Counted from the first letter of the stretch, positions 1 to 4,967 are shown. The stretch: DNA of 9,012 nucleotides from Bacillota bacterium (GCA_023415895.1 JAEZJA010000240.1:1-9012); one strand, 5' to 3'. A program made the numbers and translations. The notes: generated by a model not told the origin, from the sequence alone.

Positions 1-2
1 GT

Positions 3-1583
3 TACCTTTTTGCGACCACCTGGAAAAACCGTATCAAGAATCTGCGCAAGAATCCGGGACAGCTGGTGCTTGTTATTCTGTTTGTAGCCATGCTGGCGCT
101 CGTGATGGTGTCCACTGCGCTTGGTGAGTCGGAGCAAACGACCATCCGTCCGCTTCAGGAGCTGCAGGCGCTGATCTTGTTGCTGTATGCGTTTATATTT
201 ATCCTGGTCTGCATGGGAGGCTTGTCCTCGGGGGCCAGCTTTTATGCCATGGCGGATGTCAATTTGATCTTTTGCGCTCCGCTGTCCCAGAAGAAGGTGC
301 TGTTCTATGGACTCGTGCGCCAGCTGGGCACCTCGGTGCTTCTTGGCTTCTTTCTTTTATACCAGTACACTTGGCTGCATAACCTGTACAACTTGTCCTT
401 CGGAGGGCTGCTGATTATCCTGTTGGGGTATTGCCTGACGGTGTTTTGCGGTCAGTTTACGTCCATGGTGATCTATTCCTTCACAAGCAACAACGATTCG
501 AGCCGCCGTATGGTCCGCGTGGCGCTGTATGCTGTATGCGTGGTGGCTGTGGCCATCGTGGGCATATCCGCACTGCAGCCCTCCCTTTCCCCTTCTCTTC
601 CCCATGCGAATGCCTATCCGGATATTCGTCTGGCTGCGGCGGTTCAGACTGCCGATTCCTGGGTGCTGGCGCTCTTCCCGGTGGCGGGTTGGCTCAAAAC
701 CGCGGTTGTGGGGGCGTTTTCGGGTTCCCTGCTGCCTATTTTGATCGGAGCGGGCGCCACGGCGGCGTATATCATGGGGCTGGTGGCAATCATCACCCGT
801 ATGCGCTCGGATTTCTATGAGGATGTGCTCAAGGCGACGGAGGTTTCCTTCACGGCGATTACCGCATCCAAACAGGGAAAAATGGCAGAGGTGGTTCCTG
901 CCAATGTGAAGGTGGGAAAAACCGGCATCGGCAAAGGGCTCGGCCCCAACGTATTCTTCTTTAAGCATCAGCTGGAAAACCGCCGTTCCAAACTGCTGAT
1001 CTTTGACCGCATGACGATGATCATGATGGTGATGAGCATTGCCTTTGCCTTCTTTATGCGCGGGGAAGGGCTTGTTCCCATTTTCGCCTTTGCCACCTAT
1101 ATGCAGGTGTTTTCCACGAGTATGGGACGCTGGCTGCGCGAGCTGCTGCTGCCCTATGTGTATATGATACCCTGTAGCCCCTTCCGGAAATTGATCGGTA
1201 TTTGTGAGGAGACCCTATACAAAGCGGCGGCCGAAGCCGTTGTGATCATGGTAGCAATCGGTCTCGTCGTGGGCGCCTCACCTCTTGAAATTGTGATCTT
1301 TGCGCTGGCGCGGTTCGGGTTTGCGCTGCTTTTCATTGCGGGCAATATTGCCGTGGAGCGCATCTTCGGCCAGATCCTCAACAAGGTGCTGATTATCCTG
1401 CTGTTCTTCCTAACCATGGTGGTGCTCGCGCTGCCCGGAGTGATCGCAGGCGTAATTGTTGGCTCATTTGCCGGGTTGGTGGTTGGCATGCTGATTATCA
1501 CCGCTTGGAACACGGGCGTAGCAGCCCTGATTGTGTACCTGTGCCGCAACATTCTCAATTATGCCGAACTGAACAATCGCTGA
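3..1583 (+). CDS. Putative ABC exporter permease (ABC_export-like), 5' end outside window
   Basis: The reading frame is open from the first bases of the window, so the gene starts upstream; 526 residues are visible. The first visible residues (YLFATTWKNRIKNLRKNPGQ) are a basic stretch just before the first membrane segment, as expected near the N-terminus of this family, so little is probably missing. A GTG at 66 is only an internal codon. About 11-13 hydrophobic segments can be picked out, roughly at residues 20-40, 54-74, 100-120, 130-158, 171-190, 220-264, 335-372, 409-447 and 460-512. A hydrophilic cytoplasmic-type stretch lies near 266-335. Family knowledge: such proteins are membrane subunits usually encoded beside an ABC ATPase gene, which would lie left of the window. 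The substrate cannot be told. A strong terminator follows 22 bases after the stop. Confidence 0.72.
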   Translation, partial: YLFATTWKNRIKNLRKNPGQLVLVILFVAMLALVMVSTALGESEQTTIRPLQELQALILLLYAFIFILVCMGGLSSGASFYAMADVNLIFCAPLSQKKVLFYGLVRQLGTSVLLGFFLLYQYTWLHNLYNLSFGGLLIILLGYCLTVFCGQFTSMVIYSFTSNNDSSRRMVRVALYAVCVVAVAIVGISALQPSLSPSLPHANAYPDIRLAAAVQTADSWVLALFPVAGWLKTAVVGAFSGSLLPILIGAGATAAYIMGLVAIITRMRSDFYEDVLKATEVSFTAITASKQGKMAEVVPANVKVGKTGIGKGLGPNVFFFKHQLENRRSKLLIFDRMTMIMMVMSIAFAFFMRGEGLVPIFAFATYMQVFSTSMGRWLRELLLPYVYMIPCSPFRKLIGICEETLYKAAAEAVVIMVAIGLVVGASPLEIVIFALARFGFALLFIAGNIAVERIFGQILNKVLIILLFFLTMVVLALPGVIAGVIVGSFAGLVVGMLIITAWNTGVAALIVYLCRNILNYAELNNR

Positions 1584-1605
1584 GAGCGGGCGAAATTCAA
1601 TAAAG

Positions 1606-1651
1606 AAAAGCCGAGGTCGTCACACCAATGGGTTGGCGGCCTCGGCTTTTT
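1606..1651. terminator. Hairpin terminator, probably bidirectional
   Basis: An 11-bp perfect stem pairs AAAAGCCGAGG (1606-1616) with CCTCGGCTTTT (1640-1650). An inner CCAA/TTGG hairpin lies around 1625-1636. On the plus strand it ends in a run of five Ts after the exporter gene. On the minus strand the arm ends in CTTTTCTTTATT, so it could also stop a transcript coming leftward from about 1768. Confidence 0.85.
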
Positions 1652-1687
1652 GCTGGAAACTTGAGTTTTAAAAGCACATGTCTTATT

Positions 1688-1768
1688 TCAGATTGTTTTT
1701 GATGTCAAACGAAAGGTCTTTTCTGTCATATACACCATATAAATGAGCGCAAGCAAAAGTGAATACAT
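1688..1768 (-). CDS. Possible small hydrophobic peptide (26 aa), unrecognised
   Basis: On the minus strand an ATG at 1768 is preceded by a good GGAGG site (plus-strand CCTCC, 1775-1779) with 6 bases of spacing. It opens a 26-codon frame ending in TGA. The peptide begins MYSLLLALIYMVYM and then becomes polar and basic (TEKTFRLTSKTI). The hydrophobic start resembles the first membrane helix of a transporter, so it may be a decayed N-terminal fragment; it could also be a genuine small membrane peptide. A minus-strand promoter may exist near 1808-1834 (TTGAAA-like and TATAAG-like boxes around an inverted repeat), but the spacing is poor. The shared terminator at 1606-1651 would close this transcript. 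No family is recognised and the call rests on the start region only. Confidence 0.28.
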   Translation of the reverse strand: MYSLLLALIYMVYMTEKTFRLTSKTI

Positions 1769-1810
1769 GGTATTCCTCCGGGATTGTTGATCAAATACAG
1801 AACGTTTCTT

Positions 1811-1829
1811 ATAGTTGACTTTAAACTAT
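1811..1829. promoter_or_regulatory. Inverted repeat, candidate operator
   Basis: ATAGTT (1811-1816) is mirrored by AACTAT (1824-1829) around a 7-base centre. It sits 14 bases upstream of the -35 box of the plus-strand promoter and between possible minus-strand promoter boxes. Size and composition are like operators of small dimeric repressors such as MarR-type proteins. That link is inference, and no regulator gene is in the window. Confidence 0.35.
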
Positions 1830-1842
1830 TTCAAAATTGTCC

Positions 1843-1871
1843 TTGACAAAGGGTACACGTCATAATACCAT
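1843..1871 (+). promoter_or_regulatory. Promoter of the DUF218 gene
   Basis: A perfect -35 box TTGACA (1843-1848) is followed after exactly 17 bases by TACCAT (1866-1871), which matches the -10 consensus at four of six positions. Transcription would start near 1878, about 80 nt before the gene's ATG. An upstream TTG start codon at 1837 would place the -35 box inside the coding region, which supports the later ATG as the true start. Confidence 0.65.
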
Positions 1872-1897
1872 ATCCGATAGCAATGTGAGCCTAACCT

Positions 1898-1923
1898 ATA
1901 CGTTTATGGTGAGGCAAACGTAT
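1898..1923 (+). promoter_or_regulatory. Inverted repeat/hairpin in the 5' UTR of the DUF218 gene
   Basis: ATACGTTT (1898-1905) and AAACGTAT (1916-1923) form a perfect 8-bp inverted repeat around a 10-base centre. It lies between the predicted transcription start and the ribosome-binding site (1939-1945). It could act as an RNA hairpin or as a DNA operator. No U-run follows, so it is not a terminator. Confidence 0.45.
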
Positions 1924-1956
1924 TCAACCATTTTAAACAAGGAGGCTGGAAGTATA

Positions 1957-2565
1957 ATGATACTAGGACAAATAATGACCGATATTACAAATTTCATTTT
2001 TGTTGAAGATAAACCACAAGCAGCAGATATCATTTTCATTCCCGGCGGCTGCTGTCCGGAACTGCCTGAACAAGCCGCATCACTATATCATAAGGGCTTT
2101 GCACCGCTTTTACTTCCTTCGGGCGGGCTTAGTGTAAAAATGGAGAAATGGCCTGGTCCAACGTCAAAAGCCGATATTTATAACGGAGACTACAAGAACG
2201 ACTGCGAATTTTATACCGATGTTTTGCTGAAAAGCAGCGTGCCGGGATCCGCTATAATCGGAGAGGATAAATCTGGCCATACACGCAACAACGCCTTCTT
2301 TTCTCGTAAGGTCGTTGATGAAAACAGCTTGACAATTCAACGTGCCATCATCGTATGCAAATCCTTCCACTCCAGGCGCTGCCTGATGTTGTATCAGCTT
2401 GCGTTTCCCGAAACGGAACTATACGTTGTTCCTGTTGATTGCGAGGGTATCACACGGGATACTTGGTATCGCTTTGAAAGTGGAATTGACTGTGTACTGG
2501 GCGAGCTTGCTCGTTGCGGCAATCAATTTGTTGGTGATATAAAGGAGTATCTCCATAGAGAATAA
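1957..2565 (+). CDS. DUF218/YdcF-like family protein (SanA/ElyC/YdcF superfamily), 202 aa
   Basis: The ATG at 1957 has an AAGGAGG site (1939-1945) 11 bases upstream. The frame could begin at TTG 1837, but that codon precedes the -35 box and adds 40 residues unlike the family. Family marks appear in order: an alpha/beta start with IIFIPGG (25-31), an ELPEQAASLYHKG helix (35-47), LLLPSGG (51-57), IIGEDKSGHTRNNA (100-113) and IIVCKSFHSRRC (131-142). These match the family pattern GG, SGG, E-x-T-x-N and S-F-H-x-x-R. No signal peptide or membrane segment is seen, so a cytoplasmic protein is expected, as for E. coli YdcF, which binds S-adenosylmethionine. Other relatives act in envelope maintenance. 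The biochemical role is unknown. The gene stands alone with its own promoter. Its codon use looks more AT-rich than that of the flanking genes, suggesting separate acquisition (inference). Confidence 0.85.
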   Translation: MILGQIMTDITNFIFVEDKPQAADIIFIPGGCCPELPEQAASLYHKGFAPLLLPSGGLSVKMEKWPGPTSKADIYNGDYKNDCEFYTDVLLKSSVPGSAIIGEDKSGHTRNNAFFSRKVVDENSLTIQRAIIVCKSFHSRRCLMLYQLAFPETELYVVPVDCEGITRDTWYRFESGIDCVLGELARCGNQFVGDIKEYLHRE

Positions 2566-2578
2566 CCTAGATGAGTAG

Positions 2579-2737
2579 GTGGGCGGAAACAAAATTATAT
2601 CCTGTCTGGGCTACTGGCGAATCGCCGGAATCCCAGTACTCAACTGTTCCATTCCAAACAAAAAGCTCGCACGGGCCGGGGACTATGATTTCCCGACTCA
2701 GTACGAGCGTCTTCGCAAACTGCACGTATGCGATTGA
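2579..2737 (+). pseudogene. C-terminal fragment of group II intron reverse transcriptase/maturase (LtrA-like)
   Basis: From 2579 to a TGA at 2735-2737 the frame reads through ISCLGYWRIAGIPVL, then IPNKKLARAGDYDF and TQYERLRKLHVCD. This is the C-terminal tail expected of intron-encoded maturases of the LtrA type, with GYWR-x-A-x-x-P-V-L, then N-x-x-L-x-x-A-G, then a Y-x-x-L-R tail. In frame, a TAG stop (2576-2578) lies directly upstream and there is no start codon or ribosome-binding site, so about 50 residues of a normally more than 400-residue protein remain. The reverse-transcriptase and X domains are absent. A larger overlapping frame (2571-2810) is in another phase and does not resemble any protein. 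The stop codon lies immediately before domain V, the usual position for these genes. Confidence 0.75.
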
Positions 2738-2805
2738 ACCGCCGTGTACCCAACGGTACGCACGGTGGTGTGAGAGGTCGCCCCGTGAGGGGCCTCCTAC
2801 TCAAT
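2738..2805 (+). ncRNA. Group II intron RNA domains V and VI with 3' splice site
   Basis: Domain V: 2738-2746 pairs with 2761-2769 and 2747-2750 with 2755-2758. The loop is CAAC (2751-2754), and a two-base bulge lies on the 3' strand near 2759-2760; the register may shift by one or two bases. CGC at 2740-2742 lies where the catalytic AGC/CGC triad is expected. The upper helix appears shorter than usual. Domain VI: GAGAGG (2772-2777) pairs with CCU (2796-2798) and CUC (2800-2802), leaving A2799 bulged as the lariat branch point. The inner arm is GCCCC/GGGGC (2780-2784/2789-2793) with a GUGA loop. The intron should end at about 2805 (AAU). Confidence 0.8.
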
Positions 2806-2817
2806 GGTAACACATGT

Positions 2818-2894
2818 TGGTCGGAGTGATGTGACTCGAACACACGGCCTCTTGGTCCCGAACCAAGCGCTCTACCAAACTGAGCTACACCCCG
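2818..2894 (-). tRNA. tRNA-Pro (anticodon CGG), CCA encoded
   Basis: Read on the minus strand from 2894, it folds into a full cloverleaf. The acceptor arm CGGGGTG pairs with CACTCCG (one G-U). The D arm is GCTC/GAGC with GG in the loop, and the anticodon arm is CTTGG/CCAAG with loop TTCGGGA. The variable loop is short, and the T arm GTGTG/CACAT has loop TTCGAGT. The discriminator is A, and the CCA end is encoded (plus-strand 2818-2820). The anticodon CGG (plus-strand 2858-2860) reads proline codon CCG. The first base pair C1-G72 fits bacterial tRNA-Pro. The gene lies antisense to the intron remnant, 12 bases away, and no terminator is seen downstream of its 3' end. Its first 13 nt are repeated three times in its own leader. 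Confidence 0.96.
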
Positions 2895-3026
2895 ATGGAA
2901 ATAGGTTGGTGGAGCTCAGTTTTGCGAGCTACACCCCGATGGAAATAGGTTGGTGGAGCTCAGTTTTGCGAGCTACACCCCGATGGAATTAGGCTGGTGG
3001 AGCTCAGTTTTGCGAGCTACACCCCG
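2895..3026 (-). repeat. Three 44-bp tandem repeats derived from the tRNA-Pro 5' end
   Basis: Copies lie at 2895-2938, 2939-2982 and 2983-3026. The first two are identical and the third differs at two positions. Each copy ends (plus strand) with GAGCTACACCCCG, which is exactly tRNA nucleotides 1-13 on the minus strand, so the array runs directly into the tRNA with the same phase. On the plus strand each unit also carries GGTGGAGCTCAGTTTT, matching tRNA nucleotides 4-19 at 14 of 16 positions in the opposite orientation. As a result each unit folds into a 10-bp hairpin with one mismatch (first copy: 2908-2917 with 2926-2935). The array lies in the predicted 5' leader of the pre-tRNA. There are no variable spacers, so it is not a CRISPR array. 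Confidence 0.93.
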
Positions 3027-3391
3027 GTAAATGAGGCAGATGCACCCGCATACAAACAAGGGGCACACACCTAAACGCGAAATCATCGCGAAAATGTCAT
3101 CGTTGGCGATTTTTTTGTTTGCGCCATCAAACAGAGGCTATTTATACTACAGCCTTGACATTATACAGCGAAACTACGGGTTTGTCAATGCCAAAAAGCG
3201 ATGTAGGCGTTACAAAATTGTCGAAGTAGTTGAAGGTAGTTGAAGTATGTATTATATAAGTATTAAGTATATAGTGATTAAGTGTGGGTAAAGAGCAAGC
3301 ACGCAGCGCAACGGGTACGGGGGTGCTTTCAAACACGGCTAAAAACGGATGCGATGAATGCAAAGTATTTTAATAATTCTAAAAAAAGCAC
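3027..3391. other. Intergenic region between tRNA repeats and S10 promoter
   Basis: No convincing gene is seen. It contains the tRNA promoter (3160-3188), whose transcript runs leftward. CGCGA/TCGCG (3076-3080/3086-3090) forms a small hairpin. A short plus-strand hairpin before seven Ts (GCGAT then Ts, 3106-3116) could be a weak terminator. A 10-base direct duplication, GTAGTTGAAG, lies at 3226-3245. A possible extra plus-strand promoter is TTGAAG (3230-3235), 17 bases, TATATA (3253-3258). The stretch 3240-3285 is very AT-rich. AAGCAC/GTGCTT (3297-3302/3323-3328) could pair but has a long loop. Confidence 0.5.
3160..3188 (-). promoter_or_regulatory. Consensus promoter for tRNA-Pro
   Basis: On the minus strand TTGACA (plus 3183-3188) and TATAAT (plus 3160-3165) are both perfect and separated by exactly 17 bases. 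Transcription would begin near 3153 and reach the tRNA after about 259 nt, passing through the three repeats. No other gene lies on that strand in between, so the tRNA, possibly with its leader, is the obvious target. Confidence 0.8.
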
Positions 3392-3420
3392 TTGCATTCT
3401 GTGAATGAATAGTGTATTAT
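3362..3420 (+). promoter_or_regulatory. S10 operon promoter with AT-rich upstream element
   Basis: TTGCAT (3392-3397) and TATTAT (3415-3420) are separated by 17 bases. TATAAT at 3418-3423 is a second possible -10 reading, with a 20-base spacing that is too long for this -35. A block of As and Ts at about 3362-3388 lies directly upstream, where an UP element contacts the RNA polymerase alpha subunit in strongly expressed genes. The first gene served is rpsJ, after a leader of about 385 nt. Confidence 0.7.
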
Positions 3421-3426
3421 AATCAG

Positions 3427-3812
3427 GCGTGATTGTGACGGAAGGGTGTAGTATGCACTTTTCGGCTCACAGGAAGCAGACTGCACGATATGCGATGACG
3501 CGGGAGGTTGCGGCTTATGCCGGTTATTTCCGCTGAGTATGTCCGATTTTAAACCGGGCGACAAGGAATACTGTTTCTGTGCACTGTCCCGCGGCGCCGA
3601 CGTTGTCGGAGCGCGGCTGGGCTGATCTTCAGTTGGGTTGATGAGGATCGGCGGCATGTGAAGGAAACAGGGCGTTGATTCGTATCCGGACAATTCTGGA
3701 GTGCAATTCGCACGCGGATTTTCCGGTTTTTTTACCGCCGGACAAGAAACACCCGGCGGTGTGTTCAGAATCAGCGTCGCCCGCCAACTCAATTTTAAGG
3801 AGGCGTTTTTCA
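3427..3812 (+). promoter_or_regulatory. Structured S10 operon leader
   Basis: About 385 nt lie between the promoter and the rpsJ start. Visible helices in order: a long-range CGCGGGA/TCCCGCG pair (3499-3505/3587-3593); a nested hairpin CCGCG-CCGAC/GTCGG-CGCGG (3589-3616) that competes with it; an 11-bp hairpin (3621-3631/3642-3652) with a 10-nt loop; the terminator-like hairpin ending in seven Ts (3686-3733); and a perfect 8-bp hairpin (3734-3741/3753-3760). Two short reading frames (3453-3536 and 3539-3625) lie in its first half. In E. coli the S10 operon is attenuated by L4, whose gene is also in this operon; whether anything similar acts here is inference. Confidence 0.6.
3686..3733 (+). 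terminator. Terminator-like hairpin (candidate attenuator) before rpsJ
   Basis: CCGGA (3686-3690) pairs with TCCGG (3722-3726), continued by AAT/ATT after one mismatch and an inner GTGC/GCAC hairpin (3701-3704/3710-3713). Seven Ts (3727-3733) follow at once. The arm TCCGG could instead pair with CCGGA at 3738-3742, and the next hairpin starts at 3734. This gives the mutually exclusive folds expected of an attenuator. The stem is interrupted, so termination may be partial. Confidence 0.5.
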
Positions 3813-4124
3813 GTGGCAGTCAAAGAAAAAATTCGTATTCGCATCAAAGGGTATGATCATCAGTTGGTGGATCAGTCGGCAGAAAAAATTGTTGAAACCG
3901 CTCGCCGCACCGGCGCTCGCGTTTCTGGCCCCGTGCCGCTGCCCACAGAGAAGGAGATCGTCACCATCCTGCGTGCTGTGCACAAGTACAAGGACTCGCG
4001 TGAGCAGTTCGAGATGCGTATACACAAGCGCTTGATCGACATTCTCCGTCCCTCGAACAAGACCGTTGAGGCTCTTATGGGCCTTGAGCTCCCCGCCGGT
4101 GTGGAAATCGAAATCAAGCTGTAA
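3813..4124 (+). CDS. rpsJ: 30S ribosomal protein S10
   Basis: The protein has 103 residues, the usual length, starting at GTG 3813 with AAGGAGG (3797-3803) 9 bases upstream. The frame is open further upstream (TTG at 3675), but that part is leader sequence and unlike S10. Typical S10 marks are [21 protein letters not shown] at the start, [20 protein letters not shown] (39-58), then [16 protein letters not shown] (62-77), and a C-terminal strand rich in E, I and L. The protein binds 16S rRNA in the 30S head near S3 and S14 and, as NusE, also joins NusB in transcription antitermination. It opens the S10 operon behind a long structured leader, and is followed by an unusually wide 207-nt gap before rplC. 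Confidence 0.98.
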   Translation: MAVKEKIRIRIKGYDHQLVDQSAEKIVETARRTGARVSGPVPLPTEKEIVTILRAVHKYKDSREQFEMRIHKRLIDILRPSNKTVEALMGLELPAGVEIEIKL

Positions 4125-4331
4125 AGCAGATGCAGCAAGGGTCGGTTTCTTTTGCGGTTAACCCGCCGACAGAAGGACAAAGACGTGAGCGGCTGAAGCA
4201 ATGGCTTGTTGGTTTTCCCGGCGAGGTCAAGTTGGTTTTCGTTTTGGCTGCGGTAGCGCTGTGAACCCGGAAGGGACGAGCCGTGAGCCGCACAAGGCGG
4301 GTGGCCAACCAATAACCAAGGAGGTATAGAA
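4125..4331 (+). other. Structured rpsJ-rplC spacer, 207 nt
   Basis: This gap is far longer than the other spacers in the operon. GTCG-GCGG (4141-4144, 4154-4157) pairs with CCGC-CGAC (4163-4170), forming a stacked hairpin. A second long-range helix pairs TTGTTGGTT (4206-4214) with AACCAATAA (4307-4315) and ends two bases before the rplC ribosome-binding site (4318-4324). A 43-codon frame at 4201-4330 has no ribosome-binding site and is probably chance. The spacer may hold a translational control or RNA-processing element (inference). Confidence 0.45.
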
Positions 4332-4967
4332 ATGCAAAAAGGCATCATTGGCAAGAAGATCGGCATGACGCAGATCTTCGACGAAAAGGGCAACATTATC
4401 CCTGTGACCGTCATTGAAGCCGGACCCTGCACCGTCGTTCAGAAGAAGACGATGGAAAACGACGGCTACGCCGCTGTTCAGCTGGGCTTCGGTGATGTTT
4501 CGGTCAAGAAGGTCACGAAGCCGCTGAAAGGTCATTATGACAAGGCGGACGTGGCGCCCAAAAAGGCACTTCGCGAATTTCGCTTTGACGATTGCGACGC
4601 CTTATCCGTTGGCGACATCATCAAGGCTGACACGTTTGCTCCGGGCGACCGGGTGGACGTGGTCGGAACGAGCAAGGGCAAAGGCTACGCCGGTGCGATC
4701 AAGCGTTGGAACTTCCAGCGTCTGAAGGAAACCCACGGTACCGGCCCTGTCGCCCGTCACGCCGGTTCTCTCGGTGCGAACTCTTCGCCGTCCCGTGTTT
4801 TCAAGGGAACGAAGGGTGCGGGTCACCTGGGTTGCGAGCGTGTCACTGTTCAGAATCTCGATGTCGTCAAGGTGGATGTGGAGAACAATTTGATTGCTGT
4901 AAAGGGAGCCGTTCCCGGTCCTCGCGGCAGCTTGGTGGTTCTCTCCGAATCCGTCAAGAAGGCGTAA
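4332..4967 (+). CDS. rplC: 50S ribosomal protein L3
   Basis: The protein has 211 residues, the standard bacterial length. ATG 4332 follows AAGGAGG (4318-4324) by 7 bases. The start, GIIGKKIGMTQIFDEKGN, is the signature of L3. DVVGTSKGKGYAGAIKRWNF (109-128) and SSPSRVFKGTKGAGHLGCER (151-170) with VTVQNLDVV after it mark the central region. L3 binds the 3' part of 23S rRNA early in assembly, and its extended loop reaches the peptidyl-transferase centre. In this loop the protein has THGTGPVARHAGSLG (134-148) rather than the better-known form with HGS, HRR and PGS as in Bacillus. This looks like a lineage variant rather than damage. It lies 18 bases before rplD, in the same transcript. Confidence 0.98.
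   Translation: MQKGIIGKKIGMTQIFDEKGNIIPVTVIEAGPCTVVQKKTMENDGYAAVQLGFGDVSVKKVTKPLKGHYDKADVAPKKALREFRFDDCDALSVGDIIKADTFAPGDRVDVVGTSKGKGYAGAIKRWNFQRLKETHGTGPVARHAGSLGANSSPSRVFKGTKGAGHLGCERVTVQNLDVVKVDVENNLIAVKGAVPGPRGSLVVLSESVKKA

Larger units (their letters stand above)
2573..2805 (+). mobile_element. 5'-truncated group II intron remnant (3' end only)
   Basis: Two independent parts of a bacterial group II intron occur in the right order. First comes the tail of the intron-encoded reverse transcriptase/maturase frame (2579-2737). RNA domains V and VI follow (2738-2802), and the 3' splice site lies at about 2805, after the terminal AAU. The intron's 5' half and most of the maturase gene are missing: the recognisable sequence starts within about 15 bases of the DUF218 stop codon. 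The copy therefore cannot splice or move by itself. The exact left edge between 2566 and 2590 is uncertain. Confidence 0.8.

Noticed and set aside
1837..1956. Extended N-terminus of the DUF218 protein from TTG 1837
   Set aside because: This codon precedes the promoter's -35 box and lacks a ribosome-binding site; ATG 1957 has AAGGAGG.
2571..2810. 79-residue plus-strand protein
   Set aside because: It is out of frame with the maturase tail and crosses the structured domains V and VI; no start signal.
2895..3026. CRISPR array
   Set aside because: The repeats are directly contiguous with no variable spacers, and they match the neighbouring tRNA.
2818..3026. Attachment site of an integrated phage or ICE
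   Set aside because: Integrases normally use the anticodon, T-arm or 3' end of a tRNA; here the repeated part is the 5' end and no integrase gene is present.
3085..3116. Plus-strand terminator
   Set aside because: The T-run is good but the stem is only 4-5 bp, so it is listed only as a weak possibility in the intergenic entry.
3297..3328. Hairpin AAGCAC/GTGCTT upstream of the S10 promoter
   Set aside because: Six base pairs around a 20-nt loop with no T-run is likely by chance.
3379..3792. 137-residue minus-strand protein opposite the S10 leader
   Set aside because: It lies antisense to a promoter and structured leader, with low-complexity composition unlike any family known to me.
3675..3812. 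Extended N-terminus of S10
   Set aside because: The frame is open by chance through the leader hairpins; GTG 3813 has the ribosome-binding site and gives the normal length.
4201..4330. 43-codon frame between rpsJ and rplC
   Set aside because: No ribosome-binding site, no family resemblance, and it overlaps the rplC ribosome-binding site.
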